Assembly: GCF_019656455.1 (NCBI RefSeq)
Contig: NZ_BPMK01000021.1
Coordinates: 26,997-90,996 of the forward strand
DNA length: 64,000 nt
Source of the DNA: Noviherbaspirillum aridicola
GTDB lineage: Bacteria; Pseudomonadota; Gammaproteobacteria; Burkholderiales; Burkholderiaceae_D
Reading direction: 5' to 3'
Below the pieces are notes generated by a model. The model was not told where the DNA came from. It ran no database searches and was given only the letters and a program-made list of their open reading frames with translations. A program made the position numbers and the translations under genes. The stretch's first letter is position 1, and each line of letters opens with the position of its first letter. This document shows, one piece after another, positions 44,199 to 53,893 of this stretch.

Positions 44199-47100
44199 AT
44201 GAGAAAAATCATCAAGGCTGGCATGCTCGCCTTCGCAGCGGCCTGCGGCGCCATGCTCGCGTCCAGTACCAGCGCGGAGGACATCGACATCTTTGTCGGC
44301 TCTTCCGCCGGCAGCGCGGCAAGTCCCAATATCCTGATCGTGCTGGACAATACCTCGAACTGGTCCCGGCAGAGTCAGAAATGGCCTGGGGGAGCGGCAC
44401 AAGGCCAGGCCGAGGTCAATGCAATCAAGCGCGTGATTCAGACCGTGGGCGCGAACGTCAACATCGGCCTGATGGAATTCGTCACGGGCGGAAACGCCAA
44501 CGACGACGGCGGCTTCATCCGCTACGCGATCAATCCAATGACGGCCGACCACAAGACGGCTTTCAGCGGGCATCTGACCACCATCTACAACAACATCAAC
44601 AGCCCCGACGAGAAGCGCAATTCGAACACGCCGTACGGGAACCTGATGTACGACGTGTACAACTATTTCTCAGGCGGGAATTCCTACTCGCCCAACGGCG
44701 TCCTCGCGAGCAAGGCCGATCCGAACGGATATGCAACCACCTTCACGCGCTTTCGTTCGCCGCTAAGCGCCGACAACAGCTGCGCCAACGCCTTTGTCAT
44801 CTTCATCAGCAATCCGAATTCCAGTGGCCCCGCCGCCGACACCCAGGCAAATACCAATGCGCTGGCGGCGCTCGGAGGCTCCACCACGCAGATCGGCTTG
44901 CCGGAGTTCCGGGAAGTGACGCGAACATTACCCTCGACGGTGGGCACCACCTCGCAGTGCTATGCCTCGAAGGCCGCTTGCACCCCGGCGGAGTTTGCTG
45001 CCCAGTGCTCCGCCTTCTCGGAAGGCTGCAGCTGCGATGCACCGGTCCCTTCAAACACCTCGGCCAGCTGCCCAAGCGGGCAGCAGTCGTACTCGGTAAT
45101 CAAGAGCACCACCACCACCACCAGCACAACCACTTCGGGCGCGACGATCACCAATTACGGCCTCACAAGCGCCTGCTACAAGAACTTCAACTCGGCCAGC
45201 AACGCAGTCAGTAACCGGACCGACCTGGGTGGCATGACCTGCCCCGGCCCGACCATCTCCGGTAACTCGACTACGACCTACGCCTGTTCGTACGAAGCAG
45301 CGAATGTCACCACTCACGGCAGCTGCGAAAACAACAGCGATCGCTACCGTATCGTTCAGCATGCATCGCCGACGACGGTTACGACCACGAGCAGCCCGGG
45401 GCCGCAGACGAACCTGGGCTTCACTTCGCAATGCTATTCCAGTGCCGCCAGCTGCTCGACGGCGGACTATTCCGCGCAATGCAGCGGCACCGGAGTAAGC
45501 TGCGCATGCGGCAATCCAACCGAGAGCACGACGCCAAGCTGCCCGGCCGGCACGAGCAAGTACAGCGTGATCGGCAACGACATGGTGACCACTACGGAGC
45601 CGACCGGTAACACCTCTACCGACACGGGTCCGCGCAATGCCGATGAATGGGCGCGCTTCCTGTATCAGCGGGGTGTTCCCGTTGCAGACAGCAACCGACG
45701 CTCGATAACCACTTACACCATCGACGTCTATAACGCGCAGCAGAACGGCACGCATACCTCTCTGATGATGAGCATGGCCAAGGCAGGCGGTGGCAAATAC
45801 TTCGCGGCCAAGAACGAAGATGCGATCGTTGATGCGCTCAAGAAGATTCTGGTCGAGATCCAGGCGGTGAATACGACCTTCGCCTCCACCAGCCTTCCGG
45901 TCAACGCCACCAACCGGGCGCAGAATGAAAACCAGGTCTTCATCGGCATGTTCCGGCCGGATCCCGATGCCAATCCGCGCTGGTTCGGCAACATGAAGCG
46001 CTTCCAGCTCATTGAATCCGGTGGCAACATCGAGCTCGGCGACGTCGCCGGCAACCTGGCCGTCAACACCAACACTGGCTTCCTGACCGCCTGCGCGAAC
46101 TCATACTGGACGACCGATTCGGGCAACTACTGGCAGAACATCTCCATCAATCCGAGCCCGGCAGGCACCTGTGATACCACCACGTTCGACAAATTCTCGG
46201 ACGCCCCGGACGGACCGCAGGTCGAGAAAGGCGCGGTCGCCGAAGTCCTGCGTAAGGGCAACAATCCCTCGGTTACCAACGGCAGCCCGACCTGGGCCGT
46301 CAACCGCAATATCTACACGCTGTCGGGTACCAGCCTCGTGGATTTCACCACGGGGAATACGGGTCTGGCCGACAATGTCGTGCGCTTCACGCGCGGCGAA
46401 GACGTCAACAACGAAAAAGGCAGCAACTCGACCACGACCACCCGCCCTTCGATTCATGGCGACGTCATTCACTCGCGTCCGCTGCCGGTCAACTACGCCC
46501 CTTCCGGCACCCGGGCCGACGGCACCCCGCACCCGAGCCAGGTGGTCGCCTATTACGGCGCCAACGACGGCACGTTCAGGGCGGTGGAAGCCGACACCGG
46601 CAAGGAGAAATGGGCCTTCGTTGCCCCGGAGTTCTTCGGGAGCCTGTCGCGCCTGATGACGAATTCGCCGATGGTCAGGTATCCGGACCAGCCGATCGAC
46701 ATCGCGCCCACGCCCGCGCCGAAGAATTACTTCTTCGACGGCTCCACCGGCCTCTACCAGAACCGCGATAACACCCAGGTCTGGATTTTCCCGACCATGC
46801 GCCGCGGCGGCCGGATGATCTACGGCCTGGACGTAACCGACCCGAATACCCCCGCGTTCAAATGGAAGGTCGGCTGCCCCAACCTGAACGACGACACCGG
46901 CTGCACGACCGGCATGGCAGGCATCGGGCAGACCTGGTCGGCGCCGAACGTGGCATTCATCAAGGGTTTCTCGACCACCACGCCTGTCATCGCCGTCGGT
47001 GGCGGCTATGACGCCTGCGAGGACCAGAACACGGCAACGCCGGCCTGCGGCAGCACCAAGGGCAACAGGATCTTCATCCTCAATGCCGATACCGGCGCCC

Positions 47101-47975
47101 TCCTCGCCAGCTTCAACACCGAGCGTTCGGTGGCTGCCGACATTTCCTTCGTCGACATCGATGGCGACTCCTATCCCGACTATGCCTACGCTACGGATAC
47201 GGGCGGCAACATCTATCGCGTCGACTTCGTCAACAACCCGACGAATCGCACTCCGCTTGCGCCGCAGTCCTGGACGAGCCGCCGGGTAGCCTATACCGGT
47301 GGCGGCGGCCGCAAATTCCTGTTCGCCCCCGCGGTGTTCGCGAACAGCAAGAAGGTCTATCTGGCGCTCGGCAGTGGCGACCGCGAGCATCCGCTGCGCA
47401 CCGACTATCCGTACTCCGAGGTCACGAACCGCTTCTATGTTTATGTCGACGACCCGTCGGTGACCAATGTCGAGACCAATCTCGACTCGTTGCTTGACTA
47501 CACCAGCAACACGAGCTGCAGCACCACGCCGGTGCTGCCGGAGTCGACCACCAAGGGCTGGTTCATGAGCCTGAACCAGAACGGTCAGGGCGAGCAAACC
47601 GTGACCTCGGCGCTCATTGCCAGCGGCATGGTGACCTTCAGCACCAATCGTCCGGTCGCCAACGCCAACTCCTGCTCGGCTTCGCTTGGCGAGGCCCGCG
47701 GCTACTGGGTCAATCTCCTCAACGCGTCCGGCGCCATCGGTGTCGACGGCACCTGCGGCGGCGTACGCTCGTCGGTCTTCGTCGGCGGAGGTCTGCCGCC
47801 CTCCCCGGTGCTCGCCACCTCCGTGCCGATCGGCGGAAAGGCGACCACGGTGGTGATTGGCGCGGTACAGAAAGGACGCACCGGCACGAACGTGTCGATC
47901 AGCCCGCAGGCCCTCAAGCCCATCATCAACTCCAAGCGCAAGCGCATGTATTTCTACAGCAAGGACGAACGCTGA
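44199..47975 (+). CDS. pilY1: Type IV pilus tip-associated protein PilY1
   Basis: PilY1 caps or primes the pilus and mediates calcium-dependent retraction control and adhesion. The 1258-residue protein has a signal peptide (ending ASSTSA near residue 28) and a von Willebrand A-like domain starting NILIVLDNTSN near residue 44, with a degenerate MIDAS. A long Cys/Ser/Thr-rich insertion (about 250-475) holds two similar Cys modules. The domain resumes at WARFLYQRGVP, and the C-terminal propeller contains the calcium-type motif DIDGDSYPD at about 986-994. GGAG lies seven bases before the ATG at 44199. It is the last gene of cluster 2. Confidence 0.93.
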   Translation: MRKIIKAGMLAFAAACGAMLASSTSAEDIDIFVGSSAGSAASPNILIVLDNTSNWSRQSQKWPGGAAQGQAEVNAIKRVIQTVGANVNIGLMEFVTGGNANDDGGFIRYAINPMTADHKTAFSGHLTTIYNNINSPDEKRNSNTPYGNLMYDVYNYFSGGNSYSPNGVLASKADPNGYATTFTRFRSPLSADNSCANAFVIFISNPNSSGPAADTQANTNALAALGGSTTQIGLPEFREVTRTLPSTVGTTSQCYASKAACTPAEFAAQCSAFSEGCSCDAPVPSNTSASCPSGQQSYSVIKSTTTTTSTTTSGATITNYGLTSACYKNFNSASNAVSNRTDLGGMTCPGPTISGNSTTTYACSYEAANVTTHGSCENNSDRYRIVQHASPTTVTTTSSPGPQTNLGFTSQCYSSAASCSTADYSAQCSGTGVSCACGNPTESTTPSCPAGTSKYSVIGNDMVTTTEPTGNTSTDTGPRNADEWARFLYQRGVPVADSNRRSITTYTIDVYNAQQNGTHTSLMMSMAKAGGGKYFAAKNEDAIVDALKKILVEIQAVNTTFASTSLPVNATNRAQNENQVFIGMFRPDPDANPRWFGNMKRFQLIESGGNIELGDVAGNLAVNTNTGFLTACANSYWTTDSGNYWQNISINPSPAGTCDTTTFDKFSDAPDGPQVEKGAVAEVLRKGNNPSVTNGSPTWAVNRNIYTLSGTSLVDFTTGNTGLADNVVRFTRGEDVNNEKGSNSTTTTRPSIHGDVIHSRPLPVNYAPSGTRADGTPHPSQVVAYYGANDGTFRAVEADTGKEKWAFVAPEFFGSLSRLMTNSPMVRYPDQPIDIAPTPAPKNYFFDGSTGLYQNRDNTQVWIFPTMRRGGRMIYGLDVTDPNTPAFKWKVGCPNLNDDTGCTTGMAGIGQTWSAPNVAFIKGFSTTTPVIAVGGGYDACEDQNTATPACGSTKGNRIFILNADTGALLASFNTERSVAADISFVDIDGDSYPDYAYATDTGGNIYRVDFVNNPTNRTPLAPQSWTSRRVAYTGGGGRKFLFAPAVFANSKKVYLALGSGDREHPLRTDYPYSEVTNRFYVYVDDPSVTNVETNLDSLLDYTSNTSCSTTPVLPESTTKGWFMSLNQNGQGEQTVTSALIASGMVTFSTNRPVANANSCSASLGEARGYWVNLLNASGAIGVDGTCGGVRSSVFVGGGLPPSPVLATSVPIGGKATTVVIGAVQKGRTGTNVSISPQALKPIINSKRKRMYFYSKDER

Positions 47976-47995
47976 CGCTCAGTGCCTGCGCATCG

Positions 47996-48022
47996 AGGCC
48001 CGCTCCAAGCGGGCCTTTTTTT
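47996..48022 (+). terminator. Rho-independent terminator after pilY1
   Basis: A perfect 8-base-pair stem AGGCCCGC/GCGGGCCT with loop TCCAA is followed by seven T (48016-48022). It starts 20 bases after the pilY1 stop and closes the pilin operon. Confidence 0.92.
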
Positions 48023-48086
48023 CTGTCCGCACCCTCAGGTCTTGAGGCTTACAATAGCGGTCTTCGACTTTCAGCCCCACCTCCCC

Positions 48087-48785
48087 ATGCATCTCGACGA
48101 CCCCCTCTCCGACAAGGAATTCAAGGAACTCGACCAGTTCCTGCTCTCCGACCGCTGCGCCGAAGACGGCATGACCATGGACGCGCTGCACGGCTTCCTG
48201 ACCGCACTCGCGATCGGCCCCGAACAGGTGCCGATGTCCGAATGGCTGCCCGTGGTCTGGGGCGAGTTCGGCGAAAAAGGCCCGGAGTTCAAGACACCCA
48301 GGGAAAGGGACCGCATCACCGGCCTCATCGCGCGTTTCATGAACGAGGTCATGATGACCTTCGACGTCGCGCCGAAGGACTTCGAGCCGCTGTTCTGCGA
48401 ACATCAGCACGAAGGAAAGACCCTGCTCGACGGCGACGCCTGGGCCTGGGGATTCTGGGAAGGCATGCAGTTGCGGGCGGACGCGTGGGAACCGGTATGG
48501 TCGTCCCCGATTGCCGACATGCTGCGGCCGATCTACCTGCTCGGCGCCGACGAAATCGAAGAAGAAGAAGCCGCGCTCGTCGACGACCCCGTCAAGCGGC
48601 ACAAGCTCGCCATTGAAACGGAAGCCGCCATTCCCCACATCCACCGCTACTGGCAGCCGCTGCGCAAGTCGGCCGTGCAGCAGGTCCAGCGCGAAACGCC
48701 CAAGGTCGGCCGCAACGACTCCTGCCCCTGCGGCAGCGGCAAGAAATTCAAGAAGTGCTGCGGCGCGCAGGACGGCGCCGGGTAA
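48087..48785 (+). CDS. YecA/UPF0149-family protein with SEC-C zinc motif
   Basis: The 232-residue protein has the UPF0149/YgfB-like domain ([39 protein letters not shown]), then a C-terminal SEC-C zinc-binding motif ([17 protein letters not shown]). In E. coli, YecA binds the ribosome near SecA. The ATG at 48087 gives the family N-terminus. TACAAT at 48050-48055 may be its -10 box. Its stop codon directly abuts the stop of the convergent glycosidase gene. Confidence 0.88.
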   Translation: MHLDDPLSDKEFKELDQFLLSDRCAEDGMTMDALHGFLTALAIGPEQVPMSEWLPVVWGEFGEKGPEFKTPRERDRITGLIARFMNEVMMTFDVAPKDFEPLFCEHQHEGKTLLDGDAWAWGFWEGMQLRADAWEPVWSSPIADMLRPIYLLGADEIEEEEAALVDDPVKRHKLAIETEAAIPHIHRYWQPLRKSAVQQVQRETPKVGRNDSCPCGSGKKFKKCCGAQDGAG

Positions 48786-50570
48786 TCAAATGCCGTACTG
48801 CCGCTTCGCGTGCGGCTTGACGTTGCGCGTGGCCTTGGAAATCTCCTCCAGCGGCAGCTTCGGGCGACGGTCCGCGGTCAGCAGCCCGTTCGCTTCCTGG
48901 AAGGTGTCGGCGAACTGCGTATAGCAGAATCCGCTGAACAGCGGCGTCTCGTTGACGACCTCCAGCAGACGCCGGTAACTGTCCATGAAATCCTGGTCGC
49001 TGCCCGCCATCGAGTATCCCCAGACATCCTTGACGCCCGGCTCGGGTTCCTTGGCATAGGTGATGCCGCCGAACTCGGTCAGGATGATCGGCTGCCCTCG
49101 GTGCGGATAGCCGTCCAGCGTCAGGATGCGGCCGCCGGGACGCCGCCGGTCGAACAGGTCCTGCACGTTGGACGAATAGCGGGCGCCGAGCCTTTCCGGA
49201 TCGCCGTCGTAGTCATGGATGCCGATCAGGTCGGTCGCGGATGCCTCCCAGCCGTCGTTGCCGATGACCGGGCGGGTCGGGTCGATGGTGCGGGTCAGGT
49301 GATAGAGCGCCTCCACCGCGTCGCGCTGTGCCTGGGTGAGCGTCAGGTTGGGCACGCCCCATGATTCATTGAACGGCACCCACACCACGATGCATGGGTG
49401 GCTGGCGTCGCGCTCGATCACGTCGGCCCATTCGCGCACCATGCGATTGATCGCCTGGGTCGTGAAACGATAGCAGGACGGCATCTCTTCCCACACCATC
49501 AGGCCGAGCTTGTCGGCCCAGTACAGATAGCGCGGATCCTCGACCTTCTGATGTTTGCGCACGCCGTTGAAGCCCATGGCCTTGGCCAGCTCCACATCGC
49601 GCCTGAGCGCCTCGTCGTCGGGCGCGGCAAGCAAGGTATCCGGCCAGTAGCCCTGGTCGAGCACGAGCTTGAGATGGTAGGGCCGACCGTTGAGCATGAA
49701 GCGGTCGCGGCTGACGTTGGCCGAGCGCAGCGCGGTATAGGAGCTCACCCTGTCCAGCACCTCGTCGCCGTGGCGCAGCATGATCTCCACGTCGAGAAGG
49801 GTCGGCCGTTCCGGGCTCCACAGCAGCTCGTTGCGCGAGTCGTCTATGCCCGGGTCCGACAGTGCGATCCTCCGGCTGGCTTCCTCGCCGATCACCTTGT
49901 ACACATCGTCGGCGAGAATCTTGTCGCCATGCCGTATCTTCACCTCGACCGACAGATCGTCGCGCACGTCGCCGCCGACAAAGGCTTCGCAGCCGATCTC
50001 GAATCCCTCGAAATGCGGTGTCCAGCGCAGCTTGCGGATATAAGTACGGGGCACGCGCTCCAGCCATACCTGCTGCCAGATGCCGGTGGTGCGGGGATAC
50101 CAGATCGAGTGCGGCTCGAGCTGCCAGTCCTGCTTGCCGCGCGGCTTGGCGAGGTCATGCGGATCGTCCTCGACCTGCACGGTGACCACATGGCGGCTGG
50201 CGTCCTTCAGGTAATCCGTCACGTCCGCGTAGAACGAACTGTGTCCGCCTTCATGGTCCGCGACCCGGTGTCCGTTGACCCACACGCGCGCCTGGTAATC
50301 GACCGCGCCGAAATGCAGGAGCACGCGCTGCCCCTGCGCCTGGATGTCGAATTCACGCTGGTACCAGCAGCTGCGATGGAAGCCGCGGTCGCCGATGCCG
50401 CTGGCCCTGGATTCGGGAGGATAGGGAACGACGATCTCGTGCGTCCACTCGATCGGGTCGCCGGGGCGGCGGAAGCGCCGCTCGTCGTCGAAGCAGAACT
50501 TCCATTTGCCGTTCAGCGATTGCCAGTGCTCCCGCACCAGTTGCGGGCGGGGGTATGCGGGTTCGGCCAT
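48786..50570 (-). CDS. Glycoside hydrolase family 2 (beta-galactosidase/beta-glucuronidase type)
   Basis: This is a predicted beta-glycosidase whose substrate cannot be assigned from sequence. The 594-residue protein has the family's sugar-binding jelly-roll domain (about 1-175, with WYQREFDI and [15 protein letters not shown]), an immunoglobulin-like domain and a TIM barrel from about 290. The acid/base Glu lies in PFNESWGVP and the nucleophile Glu in ILTEFGGI. There is no signal peptide, so it is cytoplasmic. GAGGG lies eight bases before the ATG at 50570. It stands alone, with no sugar transporter or regulator nearby. Confidence 0.9.
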   Translation of the reverse strand: MAEPAYPRPQLVREHWQSLNGKWKFCFDDERRFRRPGDPIEWTHEIVVPYPPESRASGIGDRGFHRSCWYQREFDIQAQGQRVLLHFGAVDYQARVWVNGHRVADHEGGHSSFYADVTDYLKDASRHVVTVQVEDDPHDLAKPRGKQDWQLEPHSIWYPRTTGIWQQVWLERVPRTYIRKLRWTPHFEGFEIGCEAFVGGDVRDDLSVEVKIRHGDKILADDVYKVIGEEASRRIALSDPGIDDSRNELLWSPERPTLLDVEIMLRHGDEVLDRVSSYTALRSANVSRDRFMLNGRPYHLKLVLDQGYWPDTLLAAPDDEALRRDVELAKAMGFNGVRKHQKVEDPRYLYWADKLGLMVWEEMPSCYRFTTQAINRMVREWADVIERDASHPCIVVWVPFNESWGVPNLTLTQAQRDAVEALYHLTRTIDPTRPVIGNDGWEASATDLIGIHDYDGDPERLGARYSSNVQDLFDRRRPGGRILTLDGYPHRGQPIILTEFGGITYAKEPEPGVKDVWGYSMAGSDQDFMDSYRRLLEVVNETPLFSGFCYTQFADTFQEANGLLTADRRPKLPLEEISKATRNVKPHAKRQYGI

Positions 50571-50669
50571 TCCATGTCCCTCGGTTATAAACGCGATGGG
50601 GATTGGAGTGACACGGCCGGGCGCCGTTCCCGGCAATGCGGCAGGCCAAGACCGGCCGCAGAAGAAAAA

Positions 50670-51167
50670 TCAGGGCATCGGGGAGACGGCGACACGTACG
50701 CGCAGGCGCTGGCCCGGGTCGTACGGCAGAACGACCGTGCTCATGCGGCCGTGATATTCATAGGTGACGGCGTAACCGTTGTTGCGCTGCTGCCAGTTGT
50801 CGACGGTGCGGCAGTTGCGTACCGCCTGCTGCTCCATCGCACCGCCCTGTCCGTTGTTTTCGAGGCGGTCGCCGACGATCGCACCGGCGATGGCGCCGGC
50901 GGCGGTGGCCACCGTCCGCCCGTTGCCGCCGCCGACCTGGTTGCCGAGGATGCCGCCGGCGATGCCGCCGATGATCGAACCGCCCATGCCGCGCGATTCG
51001 CGCTGCACCGGCACGTACTCCGTCCGGCACTCCTGCTGCGGATAGTTGACCTGTTCGATCTGCGGCGTGACGCTCACCACCCGCGCATAATCTTCGAAAT
51101 CCGCCGCGAAGGCGGCGCCACATGCGCCGAGTAGCGTCAGCGCGAAGGAAGCCCTGATTGCATTCAT
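50670..51167 (-). CDS. Outer-membrane glycine-zipper 2TM protein (SlyB/PcP-like)
   Basis: The 165-residue protein has a signal peptide (LTLLGACGAAFA, cleaved near residue 21) and a central glycine-zipper helix pair (GGSIIGGIAGGILGNQVGGG, then TVATAAGAIAGAIVGDRL), followed by a YEYHGR-containing beta-rich end. The family is associated with the outer membrane and envelope stress. A cysteine in the signal peptide region (GACGAA) is not a good lipobox. A TACAAT box lies about 70 bases upstream on the minus strand. Confidence 0.85.
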   Translation of the reverse strand: MNAIRASFALTLLGACGAAFAADFEDYARVVSVTPQIEQVNYPQQECRTEYVPVQRESRGMGGSIIGGIAGGILGNQVGGGNGRTVATAAGAIAGAIVGDRLENNGQGGAMEQQAVRNCRTVDNWQQRNNGYAVTYEYHGRMSTVVLPYDPGQRLRVRVAVSPMP

Positions 51168-51259
51168 TACGATTCTCCCTGCTGCCTGGGGTCAAAGTTC
51201 TGGCGGATTAACGGATTTCCGCCCGGAACGTGTACAGGGAGATTGTAACCGAATGTATC

Positions 51260-51496
51260 TTAAGGGAAATCGGAATTCGCGTTCCGCCGCACGCCGCCCG
51301 ACCGGCTCACCTGCACCAGCAGGGCGCCCTTCACCATCGACAGCGCCACGTTGCTGCCCATGCGGAAGCCCTGCATCGCCGCGTTGTCCATGAGGGTCAG
51401 CACCTGGTCGCGGGTCAGCCTTTCCATGCTGTCGCATGCGTCGAGCGCCTCGCGATTGCGCGTGTTGATCTCCGCAACAATTTCTTCCGGTGTCAT
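51260..51496 (-). CDS. Small hypothetical protein (78 aa)
   Basis: I do not recognise the family. The start at 51496 is supported by AGGAG seven bases upstream. The protein is helical and soluble (MTPEEIVAEINTRNREALDACDSMERL), with a mildly hydrophobic centre (GSNVALSMVKGALLVQV). It lies alone on the minus strand in the small-gene tract. Confidence 0.6.
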   Translation of the reverse strand: MTPEEIVAEINTRNREALDACDSMERLTRDQVLTLMDNAAMQGFRMGSNVALSMVKGALLVQVSRSGGVRRNANSDFP

Positions 51497-51632
51497 GGTC
51501 GGCTCCTGTGATCGGTATGACGCTGTCGGAGCCCAGATTAAAGTGGAGGGGTCCACCGCCCTCTGTGCCAAGCGGGATCCGGCGCGGGTGCCGGTTGTGG
51601 CATCGCAAACAGGCCGCGACAAAAGCGCGCGC

Positions 51633-51830
51633 TCACGTGCGGGGATTGTTGAAGCCCTCTTCCTCGAGCAGGTAATCGTCGGCGCACAGCTTGCTGCAAA
51701 ACCGGCGGACATTATCCAGCGGCTGATTGCAGTACCAGCACGCGCCTTTGGGCTTGAGTCCGGCAATCAGGCTCTGCCCCCCGCGCGGGAATGTGGCGGA
51801 AGTCGATTCGCTTTCGTTTACATTGCTCAT
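51633..51830 (-). CDS. Small zinc-ribbon-like protein (65 aa)
   Basis: The 65-residue protein has four cysteines in the arrangement CWYC...FCSKLC (about residues 31, 34, 45 and 49), typical of a small zinc-binding fold, followed by ADDYLLEEEG. A TATACT box lies about 75 bases upstream on the minus strand. It is unrecognised otherwise. Confidence 0.6.
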   Translation of the reverse strand: MSNVNESESTSATFPRGGQSLIAGLKPKGACWYCNQPLDNVRRFCSKLCADDYLLEEEGFNNPRT

Positions 51831-51941
51831 GAACAGTCACCCAGGGAGACCGACATGTCAGTCGGGGAACGAGAGGCAAGACTGAGAGCAGTATAGTCGG
51901 GGCGCTGGAAAGCGGAACAAATTCCGACAGCGATGCAGCCG

Positions 51942-52232
51942 TCAGCCGCCCTGCGCTTCCACGCGGTGCTCCACCTGCGTGCTCTCATCCCCTATCTTGC
52001 TGCGCCAGGCCCTGAGCCAGTAATCCTTCTGCTCCGCCGTCGGTTCTTCGAACCAGACCACGATCAGATTGCCCTTGTGGTCGTGCAGCTGGGACAGCTT
52101 GCCGAGAAACGCCCCGTCGCCCGTGATATCGGCCTGACCGACGGCGTAGCCATACACCCGATTCAGGCGCTCGATCCGGTCAGGCTCCGTATTGCTGTTG
52201 GTGGCGCTGATCTTTGGATGATCGAGATACAT
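51942..52232 (-). CDS. Small hypothetical protein (96 aa)
   Basis: The start at 52232 has a strong GGGAGGAG site six bases upstream. The soluble protein (MYLDHPKISATNSNTEPDRIERLNRVYGYAVGQ) contains a GNLIVVWFEEPTAEQKDYWLRAW segment. I recognise no family. It is divergent from the next plus-strand small gene, with 133 bases between. Confidence 0.6.
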   Translation of the reverse strand: MYLDHPKISATNSNTEPDRIERLNRVYGYAVGQADITGDGAFLGKLSQLHDHKGNLIVVWFEEPTAEQKDYWLRAWRSKIGDESTQVEHRVEAQGG

Positions 52233-52365
52233 GTGCTCCTCCCTTCGCTGTGAATTCCCGCATTGTTGGCGAGTCCGGCGTCCAGCGCAAGCCTCGCTCC
52301 GGGCGCGATGGAACGAAGCGTCGCCACTGCTGCCCAAAAAACACTTCTTGTCCGGCCAGGGAACC

Positions 52366-52602
52366 ATGCTGCTCGCTGTCGAAACCACGCCCGGCCTGCA
52401 CGGCGACCCTGAACCCAGCGCGTTCAGGCTCGGCGAGCGTCCCCTCGCGGTCCTGCAGATCGTGGACCGCTGGATGGGTCAGAACGAGCACTACTTCAAG
52501 CTGCAGGCGAGCGATCATGCCCTCTACATCCTGCGGCACAACCTGATCCCGGATACCTGGGAGCTCACCCTGTTCCAGTCCCCTCTGCACCCGCCGCGCT
52601 GA
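52366..52602 (+). CDS. Small hypothetical protein (78 aa)
   Basis: The ATG at 52366 has AGGGA three bases upstream, close for a ribosome-binding site. The protein has a beta-rich look (FRLGERPLAVLQIVDRWMGQNEHYFKLQ, YILRHNLIPDTWELTLFQS). I recognise no family. The frame is open upstream to 52231, but without a start that has a good ribosome-binding site. Confidence 0.55.
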   Translation: MLLAVETTPGLHGDPEPSAFRLGERPLAVLQIVDRWMGQNEHYFKLQASDHALYILRHNLIPDTWELTLFQSPLHPPR

Positions 52603-52752
52603 CGGCGCGCATGCGCTCACACAAATACCGCGCGGGCCGGGCCGGTACGGCATCGCTGCCGTTGACTGCCGTCAAAACCATGCCGGGGTGTCTTATTACC
52701 ATGGCCTCAACAGTTTCCTTCCTTCACATAACGATTCATAACGGAGACCAGC

Positions 52753-53010
52753 ATGTACAAGACGATTTCGGAGCCGCGTGCCAGCGAAGAGGGCGTCTCT
52801 TTCACCGTCGAGGTAGGTTTCACCGACCGTGAATGCCTGGTGTCGCGCAATGCGCTCGCCCATCTTCAGCGCCTCAAGGGAAACAGCCAGCTCGATTTCC
52901 TTCAGACATATCGGGCGTTCGAGGATCAGATCCACGCGGTGGCGCGGCGGCTTGTCGTCGCAGGCGTGAGCGGAACGCCGCTGGTTCTCGGCGCCGCCTA
53001 TTTCGTGTGA
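52753..53010 (+). CDS. DUF1488-family protein
   Basis: The 85-residue protein matches the DUF1488 pattern: GVSFTVEVGFTDRECLVSRNALAHL and FRAFEDQIHAVARRL-type helix near the centre. Its function is unknown, and it is often found in stress or small-gene contexts in Burkholderiales. CGGAGACC lies just before the ATG. The 150 bases upstream contain an inverted TTGAC-TGCC-GTCAA. Confidence 0.75.
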   Translation: MYKTISEPRASEEGVSFTVEVGFTDRECLVSRNALAHLQRLKGNSQLDFLQTYRAFEDQIHAVARRLVVAGVSGTPLVLGAAYFV

Positions 53011-53089
53011 GCGCCGGACGATAAAACGCAAGCGCACACTTCGCTCGAAGTACGCAGGCTACGAACTCTGAGAATTATCAAAAAGACAT

Positions 53090-53101
53090 CCATTCGAATG
53101 G
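53090..53101. repeat. 12-bp palindrome upstream of the HTH gene
   Basis: CCATTCGAATGG is a perfect palindrome 43-54 bases before the HTH gene start. It might be an operator for that protein; this is inference from position only. Confidence 0.3.
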
Positions 53102-53143
53102 TCAGAATAAAACCCGACTGAACAAGAACGGGGACTTAGACAG

Positions 53144-53485
53144 ATGAGCCAAGCCAACGAAACCAAACCTGCCGAGCAGCAGTTCCAGTACGACCCGAAC
53201 AATCTTCTCGAATCGCTGATCGAGCGACTCAACCTGAAGAACGACGCCGCGCTTTCCCGCGCCCTCGAGGTCGCACCGCCGCTGATCAGCAAGATCCGTC
53301 ACCGGCGTCTTCCCGTCGGTGCATCCCTGCTGATCCGCATGCACGAAGTGTCGAAACTCAGCATTCGCGATCTGCGCCAGCTGATGGGCGACCGCCGCAC
53401 CAAATTCCGGATCAGCGATAAACAGTTCAAGCCCAAGACGGACGCTTCCACGGGTACCGCCAGCTCGGAAGCAACGACGTCCTGA
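53144..53485 (+). CDS. Helix-turn-helix protein (Cro/CI-like)
   Basis: The 113-residue protein has an HTH segment at about residues 25-75 (LIERLNLKNDAALSRALEV, APPLISKIRHRRLPVGASLLIRMHEVSKLSIRDLRQLMGD), similar to XRE-type domains. A polar Lys/Ser/Thr tail follows. It is a possible transcription regulator. GGGGACTTAGACAG precedes the ATG. Confidence 0.7.
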   Translation: MSQANETKPAEQQFQYDPNNLLESLIERLNLKNDAALSRALEVAPPLISKIRHRRLPVGASLLIRMHEVSKLSIRDLRQLMGDRRTKFRISDKQFKPKTDASTGTASSEATTS

Positions 53486-53647
53486 GTCGCGTTGTACGCG
53501 GGCGGTCTTCGTCGGACTGTCCGCCGGTCGCGGGAATACGGCTGGTGCTCCATGTCTTCGCCCCCTTCCCGCGCACCTGATCCTGGTCAAAGACGTCGTC
53601 CCCGGCTACCCTAGTATCACTCACTGTTTCCCTTGGCCGGAGCAATC

Positions 53648-53785
53648 ATGTTCGCACTTGACGACCATCAGGTTCCGCGCGAGCCGGCACCGGGCGACGA
53701 ACCTACTCCCGATCAGCAGCCGTCCCCGGATGACGATCCGGTACCCGATCACAATCCGGTCGGTGACCGGCAGCTCGCCTCCTGA
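53648..53785 (+). CDS. Very small Pro/Asp-rich peptide (45 aa)
   Basis: ATG at 53648 has GGAG six bases upstream. The 45-residue product is strongly acidic, with three imperfect PxPDxxP-type repeats (EPTPDQQPSPDDDPVPDHNP). It is too short for confident calling; codon composition does not exclude a spurious ORF. Confidence 0.4.
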   Translation: MFALDDHQVPREPAPGDEPTPDQQPSPDDDPVPDHNPVGDRQLAS

Positions 53786-53833
53786 CAGGGAGCGGTTCGC
53801 ACCGGCGCGTCGCGCCGTCACCCGGATGTGATC

Positions 53834-53860
53834 GAACTTCCGGTATTGTCCTTACTCGAT
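53834..53860 (+). promoter_or_regulatory. Candidate ECF/RpoE-like promoter of the MscS gene
   Basis: GAACTT (53834-53839) and TCGAT (53856-53860) are separated by 16 bases, an RpoE-like layout, with a good -35 and a partial -10. It would place transcription start near 53866, before the ATG at 53894 but after the alternative GTG at 53828. Confidence 0.35.
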
Positions 53861-53893
53861 AAGGCAAGTCTGAAACAAAACAGGTTTGCCAAC

